DNA of 64,000 nucleotides from contig JAMPXK010000004.1 of assembly GCA_023701245.1 (NCBI GenBank), positions 1 through 64,000 of the forward strand, written 5' to 3'. How positions within the stretch are numbered: position 1 is the first letter of the stretch; each line of letters starts with the position of its first letter. This DNA comes from Elusimicrobiales bacterium (GTDB lineage Bacteria; Elusimicrobiota; Elusimicrobia; Elusimicrobiales; UBA9959). Positions 1-9,956 of the stretch are shown in pieces. The notes beneath the pieces were generated by a model. That model made no database searches. It was not told the origin of the DNA and saw only the letters and a list, made by a program, of their open reading frames with translations. Made by a program: the position numbers and the translations under genes.

Positions 1-765
1 ATTAAGGTTGGAGGCCGCGCCGAAATCCAGCGCGCCCTCCGCGGCGGCCGGCCCGCCGAAACAGAACACCCCGCCGCCCGGGGCGGCGCCCTCCGGCGCG
101 GGACCGTCCAGGAAGGTTTTCCAGCCCTCGCCGGCGAAGGCCAGCAGCGGCCGGCCCGGGCCGCCGAAGATATTGGGCGGCACGTCCACGGTCAGCAGGA
201 AATCCGAAGTGTGCTGGGTGTCTATCTCGAAGTAGCGGATGCCGTCGAGCTTCTTGTCGGAGAAGAAAAGGCGCACCGGTTTGTCGCAACCGGGAGCGTA
301 GAAGTCCACCACCGAGCCGCGCGCGGCGAACTGCCCGCGCTCCTCCACGAAGGAGACGCGCTCGTAGCCGCCCTTTAGGAAGCGGTCCAGCACGGCGGGG
401 CGCTCGTAATCGTAGCCCTGCTTGAAGGAGAAACGCAGGCCGGAGTACTCGGCCTCCGGCATCAGGGCCTCCACCAGCGCCTCAGGCGAGGCGATATGCA
501 CGTAGTGGCGCCCGGGCGCCGGGGAATAAAGCGCCCTCATAGCCTTGGCGCGCTCGGACAGGTCCCCGCCCCACAGGCAGACCTCGAAAGGCGGCAGGTC
601 CTTCAGCAGGCCCGAGAGGGAATTAAAAGCGTGCAGCCAGCCGGACAGCTGGTCTTCCCCGGCGGCGCCTACCAGCAGGCAGGAGGGCGCGGCCTCGTAA
701 GCCTTGAGGGCGAACCAGGCCTTGGCGCTGATATTGGGCGTTCCGCGTACGGACTTCGGCTCCAT
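1..765 (-). CDS. mfd: Transcription-repair coupling factor Mfd, N-terminal part (runs off the window start)
   Basis: Open frame from ATG at 765 to the window edge. Translation MEPKSVRGTPNISAKAW...YERVSFVEERGQFAARGSVVDFYAPGCDKPVRLFFSDKKLDGIRYFEIDTQHT resembles the UvrB-like N-terminal domain of Mfd. Confidence 0.8.
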   Translation of the reverse strand, partial: MEPKSVRGTPNISAKAWFALKAYEAAPSCLLVGAAGEDQLSGWLHAFNSLSGLLKDLPPFEVCLWGGDLSERAKAMRALYSPAPGRHYVHIASPEALVEALMPEAEYSGLRFSFKQGYDYERPAVLDRFLKGGYERVSFVEERGQFAARGSVVDFYAPGCDKPVRLFFSDKKLDGIRYFEIDTQHTSDFLLTVDVPPNIFGGPGRPLLAFAGEGWKTFLDGPAPEGAAPGGGVFCFGGPAAAEGALDFGAASNLN

Positions 766-815
766 CAGGTTAATGATATAATTTTGGCAGGCGCCGGAGA
801 ACCTGCGTCTCGCTT

Positions 816-1889
816 ATGCTCAAATGGGTGGAAATAGACCTGAAGGTGCTGGCCCGCAACGTGAGGGCCATAAAACAGGCCCTTGAACCGGGCACGGCCC
901 TGATGGCCGTGGTGAAAGCCGACGGGTACGGCCACGGCGCGCCGGCGGTCGCCCGTGCGGCGCTGGCCGCCGGGGCAGACGCCCTGGGCGTGCTTACGGC
1001 CGGGGAAGGCGCCGCCCTGCGCGCGAGCCTGCCCCGCCCTCCCATCCACCTGCTGGCCCCGTCGCTGCCGGAAGAAGCCCGCCTGATAGTCAAAGAGCGC
1101 CTGACCCCCACCGTGGATTCGCTGCCGCTGGCGCGGGCGCTGGACAAGGCCGCGCGCGGGCCGCTGGCCTACAACCTGGACATAGACCAGGGCCTGGGCC
1201 GCTGGGGCGTGAAGCCCTCCGAGGCCCGCGCTTTCCTGGAAAAAGCCCTGAAGCTGCGCCGCGCGCGCCCCGGGTGGCTGTCGGCCCACCTGGCCTACCG
1301 GCCCGCGCAGAACATGACGGAAGCGGAAGAGAAACTTTCCGGTTTCAGCGCCCTGGCCGACGCGCTGCGCCGCCTGGCCCCCGGCCTTAAGGCGCACGCG
1401 GCCAACAGCTCCATCCTGAGCGATTTTCCCCGCTGGCAGCTGGACATGGTGCGCATCGGCAACCTGATGTACGGCATCTACCCTACGGACGTCTACAAAA
1501 AACGCCGCCAGGGCCCGCCGCTGCCGGGCCTGGGCAGGCCGTGGCAGTTCTACGCGCGGATCATTTCGGTCAGGCAAGTGAAGAAAGGCGAAACCCTGGG
1601 CTACGCCGGGGAATTCACGGCGCCGGCCGCCATGCGCGTGGCCACCATCCCCGCCGGCTACTCCGACGGCCTCACCATGGAGCCCACCGAAGGCAGCATC
1701 CGCATAACTTCCGGGTTCAGGTACTGGGGCTTGATAAACAAGAAGAAGGCCTATTTCACCGGCCGTACCGGCATAGCCCACACGCTGCTGGACGTCACCG
1801 CCGTCCCGGAAGCGCGCGTGGGCACCCCGGTGGCCCTGCACGTGCGGCGCACCGCCGCCAACGCCAACCTCCCCCGCGTTTACAAGTGA
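816..1889 (+). CDS. alr: Alanine racemase
   Basis: PLP-lysine motif AVVKADGYGHGA near the N-terminus; 357 aa; typical alr architecture. Confidence 0.93.
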   Translation: MLKWVEIDLKVLARNVRAIKQALEPGTALMAVVKADGYGHGAPAVARAALAAGADALGVLTAGEGAALRASLPRPPIHLLAPSLPEEARLIVKERLTPTVDSLPLARALDKAARGPLAYNLDIDQGLGRWGVKPSEARAFLEKALKLRRARPGWLSAHLAYRPAQNMTEAEEKLSGFSALADALRRLAPGLKAHAANSSILSDFPRWQLDMVRIGNLMYGIYPTDVYKKRRQGPPLPGLGRPWQFYARIISVRQVKKGETLGYAGEFTAPAAMRVATIPAGYSDGLTMEPTEGSIRITSGFRYWGLINKKKAYFTGRTGIAHTLLDVTAVPEARVGTPVALHVRRTAANANLPRVYK

Positions 1890-1914
1890 GCCGCGGGGAG
1901 CAAAGCAACCCAAC

Positions 1915-3180
1915 TTATATTTTTTCGGCCGCGGCCTGGCCGGCCAGGTAGCCGGTGGAGAAGGCTTCCTGCAGATTGTAGCCGCCGGTGATGCCGTCGA
2001 GGTCCAGCACTTCCCCGCAGAAATAAAGCCCCGGCCGCAGGCGCGAGCCCATGGTCCGGGGATCCACTTCCTTCAAATCCACGCCGCCGCGCGTTACGGT
2101 GGCCTCCGCTATGGGGCGGGTCCGCGTAAGGCGCACGCGGAAATCGGCCAGCAGTTGCGCCACGCGCCGGCGCTCGGCCGCGGTGACGGCCGCGCACTGC
2201 TTTTCGCGCGGGATACCGCAGCGCCGCTCGAACACCGGGGCCAGCGAGGCCGGCAGCGCCGCCTTGACGTAGCTGGCGAACATTTTCCCCCCGTTGGCCG
2301 CGAAATACTCCTGTACGGCCGCGGCCGCGGCGGCGGGCGTCAGCCCGGGTTTCAGGTCCAGGGAAAGTTCCACCTTGTTGCCGGCAACGGCCAGCGCGTC
2401 GGACGCGGCGCCGCTGAGCACCAAGAGCTTTGGTCCGGACACGCCGAAATGGGTGAACAGCAGTTCCCCCCGGCCCTGCGCCGCCGGCCGGTCATTCACC
2501 AGGATGGTAAGCCCGATGTCGCGCAGCACCAGGCCCTGCAGGTCCTTTATGAAAGATTCGTCGGATTCCAGGGCGGTGAGGCCCGGCCGCGTGGGAACGA
2601 TGGTATGCCCGGCTTGCCGCGCCAGGGCGTAGCCGTCTCCGGTACTGCCGGTGCCGGGGTAGGACAGGCCTCCCGTGGCCACTATCACCCTGGCGCCGCG
2701 CACCTCGCGCCCGTCGGCCAGCCGCACGCCTTCCAGCCCCCGGCTCCCAATTATCAGGGCGGCCGCCCGGCCGGTGACTTTTTCAACCCCGCCGCGGCTG
2801 ACGTAACAGTTAAGCGCGTCCAGCACGCTCTGCGCCTTGTCGTCCGCCGGGAACACCTTGCCGTCTGGGTCCGTACGCACCGGCACCCCGAAAGACTTGA
2901 GGAACCCCAGCAGGTTGTCCGCGGAAAAGACGCTGAACGCCCGGTAGAGGAATTTGCCGTTGGGCCCGAAAGCGGCCACAAAGTCCTTGAGGCCGGCGCT
3001 GTTGGTGACGTTGCACCTGCCCCCGCCCGTGAGCAGCAGCTTCAGGCCGGGGCGCGGGTTCCTTTCCAGCAGCGTCACCCGCGCGCCCAGTTCCGCGGCG
3101 CGGCCGGCGGCCATAAGCCCGGCGGGACCCGCGCCCACCACCAGGACAGCGGCGGACGGGGTAGCAGGTTTTGATCTCAT
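1915..3180 (-). CDS. NAD(P)/FAD-dependent oxidoreductase, HI0933/YhiN (BaiN-like) family
   Basis: VVGAGPAGLMAAGRAAELGARVTLLERN Rossmann motif, KLLLTGGGRCNVTNS, C-terminal GLYFCGEVLDLDGITGGYNLQEAFSTGYLAG. The ORF extends to 3243, but ATG at 3180 (MRSKPATPS) is the more likely start. Confidence 0.88.
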   Translation of the reverse strand: MRSKPATPSAAVLVVGAGPAGLMAAGRAAELGARVTLLERNPRPGLKLLLTGGGRCNVTNSAGLKDFVAAFGPNGKFLYRAFSVFSADNLLGFLKSFGVPVRTDPDGKVFPADDKAQSVLDALNCYVSRGGVEKVTGRAAALIIGSRGLEGVRLADGREVRGARVIVATGGLSYPGTGSTGDGYALARQAGHTIVPTRPGLTALESDESFIKDLQGLVLRDIGLTILVNDRPAAQGRGELLFTHFGVSGPKLLVLSGAASDALAVAGNKVELSLDLKPGLTPAAAAAAVQEYFAANGGKMFASYVKAALPASLAPVFERRCGIPREKQCAAVTAAERRRVAQLLADFRVRLTRTRPIAEATVTRGGVDLKEVDPRTMGSRLRPGLYFCGEVLDLDGITGGYNLQEAFSTGYLAGQAAAEKI

Positions 3181-3239
3181 GTTAGGGAAAGCGGCCGGCT
3201 GCGGGAGAACCGTGAACTTTAAAGGCCGGGGGCGGCGCC

Positions 3240-5390
3240 TCAATGGACGGCGTCGCAGAATTCTTTGGGTTCGGTGCCCTTTATGAAGGATTCCAGGATC
3301 TTCTTTTTGCAGGTGGGCAGGGCCAGCTTGCCGGTCTCCTGGTCCACGGTGGCGAAAGTGATGCCGTCGGGCACGGGGAAGTCCCGCACCGGCTGTTCCT
3401 TAAGCACCGCTTCCATGATCTCGGTCCACCACGGCACCACCGTGCCGCCGCCGGTCCAGTCCTTCATGGGCAGGGACATGAAATCGTCGTAGCCCATCCA
3501 GGCCCCGGCGGTCAGGTCCGGCGTCATGCCTATGAACCACATATCCTTGGAGTCCTGGCTGGTGCCGGTCTTGCCGGCGATAGGCCGCCGCAGGCGGCTG
3601 GCGTAGGCGCCGGTGCCGCGCTGCACCACGCCTTTCATCATGTTCACCAGCACGTAGGAGAGCTGCGGGGAGAAACTCTCGGTCTCTTCGGGCACGGCTT
3701 CCTCCAGCACCCGGCCGGAGTTGTCGGTCACGCGCAGCACCCCGAAAGGCGCCACGTGGATGCCGCCGTTGGCGAAAGTGGAGAAGGAGCTGGCCATTTC
3801 CAGCGGCGTCACCAGCGACGTACCCAGGCCGATGGAGGGCACGGCTTCCAGGTTGCGCTTGATGCCGGCGCGGTGGCCCACGTCGGCCACCAGCGTGGGC
3901 CCCACCCGGGTCACCAGGTAGATGGAGGCCAGGTTGCGCGACAGCTCCAGCCCGCGGCGGGCGGTAATGCGGCCCTGCGTCTTGCCGTCGAAGTCGTTGG
4001 GCACCCAGATCTTGAAGTCCTTGTTGCCGATGAAAGGCTGTATGGCCAGGTCTATGGCGTACTGGTCGGTGGCGCCTTCCAGCAGGCGCCAGTCCTTGCC
4101 GTCGTAATAATACGCCATCGGCGAGTCTTCCACGATGCTCGCCGGCGTATAGCCGTTCATCAGCGCGGCCAGCCAGACGAAAGGTTTGAAGGTGGAGCCG
4201 GCCTGCCTGGCGGCCTGAGTGACGCGATTGAACTTGCTGTCGCGGTAGTTGCGGCCGCCTATCATGGCCTTGATGGCCCCGGTCCTGTTGTCGAGGATGA
4301 CGAACCCGCCCTGCAGGGGAACCGAGGATTTTTCAACGCCGTCGGCCGTCTCGGGGGCCGGCGCCGCGGCCCGGTTCTTGGCGGCGTCCTGGTCGTACTT
4401 GGCCAGGTGCTTCTCCATGATCTCCTCGGCGGGGATCTGCATGGACAGGTCCAGCGTGGTGTAGATCTTCATGCCGCCCTTCCACAGCTGGGCTATGCCG
4501 TAGCGGGGCTCCAGCTGCTGGCGCACGTATTCCACGAAGTAGGCCGCGTGGCTGGCGAAAAGGGTGGACTTCTCGGTGGGGATGGGCTCGGCTTCGGCGG
4601 CCTCGGCCTCTTTGGCGTCTATGAACTTTTCCGCCAGCATGCGCTGCAGCACCAGGCGGCGGCGCTGCTTGGCCCGTTCCGGGTTATTGAAAGGGGAGAA
4701 CCGCTCCGGCGAGGGGATAAGGCCGGTCAGCAGGGCGCATTCGCCCAGCGTCATTTCGCCCACGTCCTTGCCGAAGTAGAGCTTGGAGGCGGACTGCACG
4801 CCGTACACGCCGCTGCCGAAGTAGATCTGGTTGAGGTACAGCGCCAGGATCTCGGCCTTGGAGAAGTTGCGCTCTATCTGCAGCGCCAGGATCATCTCCT
4901 TGAGCTTGCGGCTGATGGTCTTTTCCGGCTTGAGGAAGATAAGCTTGGACAACTGCTGGGTAAGCGTGGACCCGCCCTGGGCGCTGCGGCGGTGCAGGAT
5001 GTCGCGCATGAGCGCCCGCATGATGCCGCGCGGCGAGATGCCCCAGTGGCGGAAGAAGTTCTGGTCTTCCATGGCTATCACGGCGTTCTGCATGTCCACC
5101 GGGATGCGCGACAGCGGCAGGATGGCCCGCTTCTCCACGGAGAATTCCGCTATGACCTGGTTGTTGATATCGTAAACGTAGGTGGTAAGGGAAGGAGTGT
5201 ATTCGTCGAGCTTGTCCACGGAGGGGATATCGGACAGCACCTTGCGCATCATCAGCCCCGCGACGAGGATGATCAGGGCGGACAGCACCCCGACCGTGTA
5301 AACGGCCTTCAGCACCAGCTCGCGCGCGGTGAGGCCGTCAAGGTAATCCAGGAACCTGCGCAGAAACTCCATTCCCCAATTATATAACAA
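3240..5390 (-). CDS. Penicillin-binding protein 1A family (transglycosylase/transpeptidase)
   Basis: EDQNFFRHWGISPRGIMRA, GGSTLTQQLSKL, AGSTFKPFVWLAAL (SxxK region) and GKTGTSQDSKDMWFIG motifs; alternative start MEFLRR at 5372. Confidence 0.93.
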   Translation of the reverse strand: MLYNWGMEFLRRFLDYLDGLTARELVLKAVYTVGVLSALIILVAGLMMRKVLSDIPSVDKLDEYTPSLTTYVYDINNQVIAEFSVEKRAILPLSRIPVDMQNAVIAMEDQNFFRHWGISPRGIMRALMRDILHRRSAQGGSTLTQQLSKLIFLKPEKTISRKLKEMILALQIERNFSKAEILALYLNQIYFGSGVYGVQSASKLYFGKDVGEMTLGECALLTGLIPSPERFSPFNNPERAKQRRRLVLQRMLAEKFIDAKEAEAAEAEPIPTEKSTLFASHAAYFVEYVRQQLEPRYGIAQLWKGGMKIYTTLDLSMQIPAEEIMEKHLAKYDQDAAKNRAAAPAPETADGVEKSSVPLQGGFVILDNRTGAIKAMIGGRNYRDSKFNRVTQAARQAGSTFKPFVWLAALMNGYTPASIVEDSPMAYYYDGKDWRLLEGATDQYAIDLAIQPFIGNKDFKIWVPNDFDGKTQGRITARRGLELSRNLASIYLVTRVGPTLVADVGHRAGIKRNLEAVPSIGLGTSLVTPLEMASSFSTFANGGIHVAPFGVLRVTDNSGRVLEEAVPEETESFSPQLSYVLVNMMKGVVQRGTGAYASRLRRPIAGKTGTSQDSKDMWFIGMTPDLTAGAWMGYDDFMSLPMKDWTGGGTVVPWWTEIMEAVLKEQPVRDFPVPDGITFATVDQETGKLALPTCKKKILESFIKGTEPKEFCDAVH

Positions 5391-5467
5391 CCCCCGCCCC
5401 CCCCGCGAGGCCGCGGCGCGCTCGGCGATTGCCCGGCGTCGGGGTAAAATGATAAATTCATAGGCAT

Positions 5468-6271
5468 ATGAGAAAACTCCTTTTACCGGTTCTCGCGGCT
5501 ATGCTCGCCGCCGCCTGCAGCGGGCAGGACGGCAAAGTTGTGGCCAAAATAGGCTCGGAGAAGATCACCGAGGCCTACCTGCAGCAGAAATTCATGGAGA
5601 TCAGCCCCTCCGCCCAGGCGTACCTGGCCACCAAGCCCGGCCGCCGGCAGTTCCTGGACGTGCTCATTCACGAGCGCCTTATGCTGCTGGCCGCCCGCAA
5701 GAGCCGCGTGGCCGGAGACAAGGACTACAAGGCCCGCGTAAAGCAGAAAGAGGCCGAGATGAAGGAAATGCTGCAGGAGTACCGCGACTTCACCCTGACC
5801 AAGATGTGGGTGGAGAACATGCGCGACGGCGAGCTTAAGGTGACCGACGCCGAAGTGCTGGAATACTACGAAAAGTACCCCTACAAGGTGACGCTGGCCC
5901 ACATCCTCATGCCCAGCTACGAGGAAGCAGAAAAGGTGATCCGCAAGATCAAGGCCGGGGCGGACTTCGACCGGGCGGCCAAGGAATTCTCCCTGGACAA
6001 GGAGACCGTGCGCCTGCCGCCGGTCATGTTCGGCGAGTTCATGCCCGAGCTGGAGGACATGGCCTTCAAGATGCGGGTGGGCGAAGTGCAGGGCATAGTG
6101 AAGACGCCGCTGGGCTACCACATCCTCAAGAAGCTCTCGCAGGAACGCACCACGCGCGACCAGGCCGTGGACCGCGTGCGCAAGATACTGGAGAAGAAAA
6201 AATTCGACGCCTACCTGGCCAAGTTCCAGGAGAAAGCCAAAGTGGAGGTTCTGGATGAAAACTATAAATAA
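5468..6271 (+). CDS. Parvulin-type peptidyl-prolyl cis-trans isomerase lipoprotein
   Basis: Lipobox-like MRKLLLPVLAAMLAAACSG; parvulin signature LAHILMPSYEEAEKVIRKIKAGADFDRAAKEFS...GYHILKK. Confidence 0.85.
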   Translation: MRKLLLPVLAAMLAAACSGQDGKVVAKIGSEKITEAYLQQKFMEISPSAQAYLATKPGRRQFLDVLIHERLMLLAARKSRVAGDKDYKARVKQKEAEMKEMLQEYRDFTLTKMWVENMRDGELKVTDAEVLEYYEKYPYKVTLAHILMPSYEEAEKVIRKIKAGADFDRAAKEFSLDKETVRLPPVMFGEFMPELEDMAFKMRVGEVQGIVKTPLGYHILKKLSQERTTRDQAVDRVRKILEKKKFDAYLAKFQEKAKVEVLDENYK

Positions 6272-7355
6272 GCTCGTTATCGCGGCGGCTATGCTCGCCT
6301 GCGCGCGGCCGGCGGCGGCCGCGGTGGTGGAAGAACTGGCGGCCCGGGTGAACAACGAACCCGTCACCGTCTCCGAATACAAGCGCACCAAGGAGGCCCT
6401 GGCGGAGCAGTACGCCGCGGCCATGCCCGACTTCTTCAAGCAGAAGGACGCCGACGCGCAGCTGGCCAAGTCCGCCCTGGACAAGCTGGTGGACGAGGCC
6501 CTGCTGCGGCAGAAGGCCGACGCGCTGAAGATAAAGGTTTACGAGCGCGAACTGGAGAACGGCGTGGGTGAGATCCGCAAGCGCTTCTCCCGCTCCCCCT
6601 CCGGCGAGGCCCTGGCCCCCGAAAAGGCCGAAGCGGCCTTCCGCGAGGAGCTCAAGCGCGAAGGCGTGACCATGGAAGAGTTCCGCGAACGCATCCGCAA
6701 GCAGCTGATGGTACAGAAGCTGGTGCAGGACACCATCCGCACCCGCGCCAAGATGCCCGGCGAGAACGAGACCCGCGCCTACTACGAGAACATCCTGCTG
6801 GTCCTCAGGGGCGAGGAGGCCAAAGTGACCGGCCTCGACGAAGAAGCCCGGCAGGACCTGCTGGCCGTGGCCGGCCGCTTCAAGGAACTTACCGCCGAGC
6901 GCCTGCGCCTGCGCCATATCCTCATAAAGACCGCCGAGAACGCCTCCCCCGAGGCCAAAAAAGCGGCCCAGGGCAAGGCCCAGGCCGTGCGCAAGGACCT
7001 GGACAAGGCGCTGGACTTCGACGAGGCCGTGGAGAAGAATTCCGACGATATAGAAAGCGCCAAGCGCGCCGGGGACCTGGGCTACATCGTAAAGGGCATG
7101 CTGCCCCCCGAGGTGGAGGCCGTGGCCTTCAAGATGCAGGTGGGCGACAACTCCCAGCCGGTGGAGAGCAAGTTCGGCTGGCATATCCTGCGCCTGGAAG
7201 AGAAGCGCGCCGCGCAGAAACTGCGCTACGAAGCCGTGCGCGACGACCTGGAGCAGGTGCTCTCCCAGAATTCCTTCGCCACCGAGCTGGGCGCCTACAT
7301 AAAGGAACTCCGCAAGGACGCCAAGATCCAGATCTTCCTGGACGAGAAAAAGTAA
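6255..7355 (+). CDS. SurA-like periplasmic chaperone/PPIase
   Basis: Signal peptide; SurA-type N-domain; parvulin motif LRLRHILIKTAENASPEAKK...GWHILRLEEKR; overlaps the upstream PPIase gene by 17 nt. Confidence 0.83.
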   Translation: MKTINKLVIAAAMLACARPAAAAVVEELAARVNNEPVTVSEYKRTKEALAEQYAAAMPDFFKQKDADAQLAKSALDKLVDEALLRQKADALKIKVYERELENGVGEIRKRFSRSPSGEALAPEKAEAAFREELKREGVTMEEFRERIRKQLMVQKLVQDTIRTRAKMPGENETRAYYENILLVLRGEEAKVTGLDEEARQDLLAVAGRFKELTAERLRLRHILIKTAENASPEAKKAAQGKAQAVRKDLDKALDFDEAVEKNSDDIESAKRAGDLGYIVKGMLPPEVEAVAFKMQVGDNSQPVESKFGWHILRLEEKRAAQKLRYEAVRDDLEQVLSQNSFATELGAYIKELRKDAKIQIFLDEKK

Positions 7356-7396
7356 CCCGCAGGGCGGGAGGGGCCCGGCCCCTCCCGCGCCCTTTT

Positions 7397-8329
7397 GTGA
7401 AACCCTCCATCCTGATAACCGCCGGCGATCCCCTGGGGATAGGCCCTGAAATAACGGTGAAAGCGCTGCGCGCCGCCCGGGTGCGCCGCGCCTGCGCGCC
7501 GTTCGTGATAGGCGACACGGCGGCCCTGCGCCGCGCCGGCTGGACGCCCGCCCTGTGCCCCCTGATCCCGGCCGACGCGGCCGGGCTGGCTTCCCTGCGC
7601 CCGCGCCCCACCGCGGCCGGCGGCAGGGCTTCGCTCGCGGCGGTGCTGCTGGCGGTGAAGCTGATGCGGTCCGGTTTTTTCCAGGCGCTGGTGACGGCGC
7701 CGGTCTCCAAGGAGGCCTGGGCGCTGGCCGGCGCGCCCGCGCCCGCCCACACGGACCTGCTGCGCCTGCTGGAGCGGCGCGAACCGCTCATGCTGTTCTC
7801 CCGCGGCCGGGTCAACGCGGCCCTGGTGACGGAGCACACGCCGGTAAAAGACCTCAGCCGGCGGCTGACCGCCAAACTCGTGGAGCAAAAGGCCGCGCTG
7901 TTCGCGGCGGCCCTGCGCGCGCTGGGCCGCAAGCGGCCCGCCATAACGCTCTGCGCCCTCAACCCCCACGCCGGCGACGGCGGGGTGCTGGGCCGCGAGG
8001 AAATACGGGTCCTGCGGCCGGCCGCGGCCGCCCTGCGCCGGCGCGGCCTGGACATTTCCGACCCGCTGCCTTCCGACGCGGCCTGGGCCGCTCATCTGCG
8101 GGGCCGCGGCGACGGCCTGCTGGCCCTTTACCACGACCAGGCGCTGGCGCCGCTTAAAGTGGCTCCCGGCGCGGCCCCCGCCGTGCACTGGACCTGGGGG
8201 CTGTCCTTCATCCGGACCTCCCCGGCCCACGGCACGGCTTTCGATATAGCCGGCAGGAACAAGGCAGACGCCGCCGGCATGACCGAAGCCGTACTTTTCG
8301 CCGCCAGGCTGGCGCGCCCCCATCTATGA
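7397..8329 (+). CDS. pdxA: 4-hydroxythreonine-4-phosphate dehydrogenase
   Basis: GTG start; ILITAGDPLGIGPEITVKAL; LVTAPVSKEAWALAG; LYHDQALAPLKV; RTSPAHGTAFDIAG. Confidence 0.92.
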   Translation: MKPSILITAGDPLGIGPEITVKALRAARVRRACAPFVIGDTAALRRAGWTPALCPLIPADAAGLASLRPRPTAAGGRASLAAVLLAVKLMRSGFFQALVTAPVSKEAWALAGAPAPAHTDLLRLLERREPLMLFSRGRVNAALVTEHTPVKDLSRRLTAKLVEQKAALFAAALRALGRKRPAITLCALNPHAGDGGVLGREEIRVLRPAAAALRRRGLDISDPLPSDAAWAAHLRGRGDGLLALYHDQALAPLKVAPGAAPAVHWTWGLSFIRTSPAHGTAFDIAGRNKADAAGMTEAVLFAARLARPHL

Positions 8330-8937
8330 CAGAACTTATAGGATACCTGGCTTCCGCCCTGGTGGCTTTCTCCCTGCTTACCAGCAACGTCCTGCGCCTG
8401 CGCGTGCTCAACCTCGCGGGCGCGGCGGTCTTCGTGCTTTACGCCGGGCTCACCCGCGCCTGGCCGGTGCTGGCCGTCAACCTCTTCGTGGCCGGCATAG
8501 ACCTGTGGCACATAGTCAGCCTGAAGGCCAAGAAGGACATCTTCAAACTGATGGAAGTTAAGACCGACGACCCGCTGCTCAAGAACTTCCTGGCCTACCA
8601 CGCGCGCGGCATCTGGCAGTTCTTCCCGGATTTCGACCTGGCCGCCGTAAAGGAGCCGCGCTGCGTCTTCATACTGCGCAACCTGCTGCCGGTGGGCCTG
8701 TTCATCTACGCCCAGGAAAAGCCCGCCCTGCGCGTGCACCTGGATTACGTGGCCGAGGATTACCGCGACCTCAAGAGCGCCCGCTACCTGTTCACCAGGC
8801 CGCAGAACGCCGAGACCTTCGAAGGGTTCACGGATTTCGTGGCGGTAAGCAACTCCGCCCTGCACGCGGATTACCTGCGCAGGGTTGGTTTTACCGAAGA
8901 AAAGAAGGGTTTTTTCCGCAAGAAGATCCAGGCCTAG
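8326..8937 (+). CDS. YgjV-like membrane protein with C-terminal extension
   Basis: Hydrophobic N-terminus IGYLASALVAFSLLTSNVLRLRVLNLAGAAVFVLYAGL typical of YgjV-like proteins; 4-nt overlap with pdxA. Confidence 0.6.
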   Translation: MTELIGYLASALVAFSLLTSNVLRLRVLNLAGAAVFVLYAGLTRAWPVLAVNLFVAGIDLWHIVSLKAKKDIFKLMEVKTDDPLLKNFLAYHARGIWQFFPDFDLAAVKEPRCVFILRNLLPVGLFIYAQEKPALRVHLDYVAEDYRDLKSARYLFTRPQNAETFEGFTDFVAVSNSALHADYLRRVGFTEEKKGFFRKKIQA

Positions 8938-8940
8938 CGG

Positions 8941-9801
8941 CTACGGCACCTGGCTCAGCCTGACCTTAAGACCTCCGGGGATGACCGCCCCGGAATAAAA
9001 ATCATGTTGGGAGTTCTCGGCGCCGGCGGCCATGGCCAGCGGGTCCACCCGGTAGCTGATCACCACTTCCCGTGCGGCTTTTTCCACCTTTACTATCTTG
9101 AAGATGCCGTTGGGCAGTTCGGAGACCGACACCAGCACCACCACCAGGTCCCTGGAGAAATCCGGCGCGGCGAAAGACGAGGGGACCGGCTTCAGGCCCG
9201 CGGCGGCTTCGGGGTTGGCGCTGCATTTGCGCGAGGCGGTAAAGGCGGCCCACGTTTCCGAACTTTTAAAAAGCTTGTAGTCCACGGGGGCTTTCAGCAG
9301 GGTCACCCCTTCCTGCCCGGGCCGGCGGCCCAGCTCGGGCATGGACGAACCGGCCAGGCTGGGTTCTTTGCCCGGGTCCAGGCCTATGCTCACCTTCTTG
9401 CCCAGGTCCGACTCCTTGAGCGAGACCGGGGCGGGCTTGTTCTTGTCGCCGCCGCTCAGTTCGCCCAGCATTTCCATCATGCCCTTAGGTTCCTCCACCA
9501 CGCCGCCAAAAGCCTTTTCCTTGACCAGCATGATGGCGCCTTCGGTCTTTACGGCCGCGGTGGACAGGCCCTGCCTGTAGGAGGGTATCATGGAGGCCCG
9601 GGGGGAGGCGCCCTGCCTGGCGGCGGCCAGCGCTTCCTGGGCCGCGGCTTCGGCGCTGGCGGCCTTGGGACCTTCCTGGCCGGGCAGGTCCAGGCGGCGG
9701 CCGGCCAGGCTGCCGAAGAAATTCACCAGCATCAGCAGGCTGAAAACCACGATAAGCCCGGAAAAAAGATAGATGAGGGTGCGCAGCAGCCTGGTATCCA
9801 T
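8941..9801 (-). CDS. Membrane-anchored hypothetical protein
   Basis: N-terminal TM segment LIYLFSGLIVVFSLLMLVNFF; C-terminal globular domain with FSRDLVVVLVSVSELPNGIFKIVKVEK (possibly PrcB_C-like). Confidence 0.6.
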   Translation of the reverse strand: MDTRLLRTLIYLFSGLIVVFSLLMLVNFFGSLAGRRLDLPGQEGPKAASAEAAAQEALAAARQGASPRASMIPSYRQGLSTAAVKTEGAIMLVKEKAFGGVVEEPKGMMEMLGELSGGDKNKPAPVSLKESDLGKKVSIGLDPGKEPSLAGSSMPELGRRPGQEGVTLLKAPVDYKLFKSSETWAAFTASRKCSANPEAAAGLKPVPSSFAAPDFSRDLVVVLVSVSELPNGIFKIVKVEKAAREVVISYRVDPLAMAAGAENSQHDFYSGAVIPGGLKVRLSQVP

Positions 9802-9956
9802 AGACGCAATTGTACAATTTCCGCCGCCGCCGCACCCACAAAGTATTTAACTATTAGTTATTATTTCCGTAACAGCCCTCGGGTAGAATTATATAGTCAT
9901 ACAGGTATAATTCCTTTTCAGCCCGGTTCAAGCCGCGGCTATATGGAGACAGCGCT

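Noticed and set aside
777-782. TATAAT between mfd and alr as a promoter
   Set aside because: Good -10 match but no convincing -35 at correct spacing; too weak to list as a feature.
765-1913. 382-aa minus-strand ORF opposite alr
   Set aside because: Antisense of a clear alanine racemase; no recognisable domain.
3243-5387. 714-aa plus-strand ORF opposite the PBP1A gene
   Set aside because: Antisense shadow of a gene with clear PBP motifs.
5483-7184. 333- and 352-aa minus ORFs opposite the two PPIase genes
   Set aside because: H/G/L-rich antisense artefacts; sense genes carry parvulin signatures.
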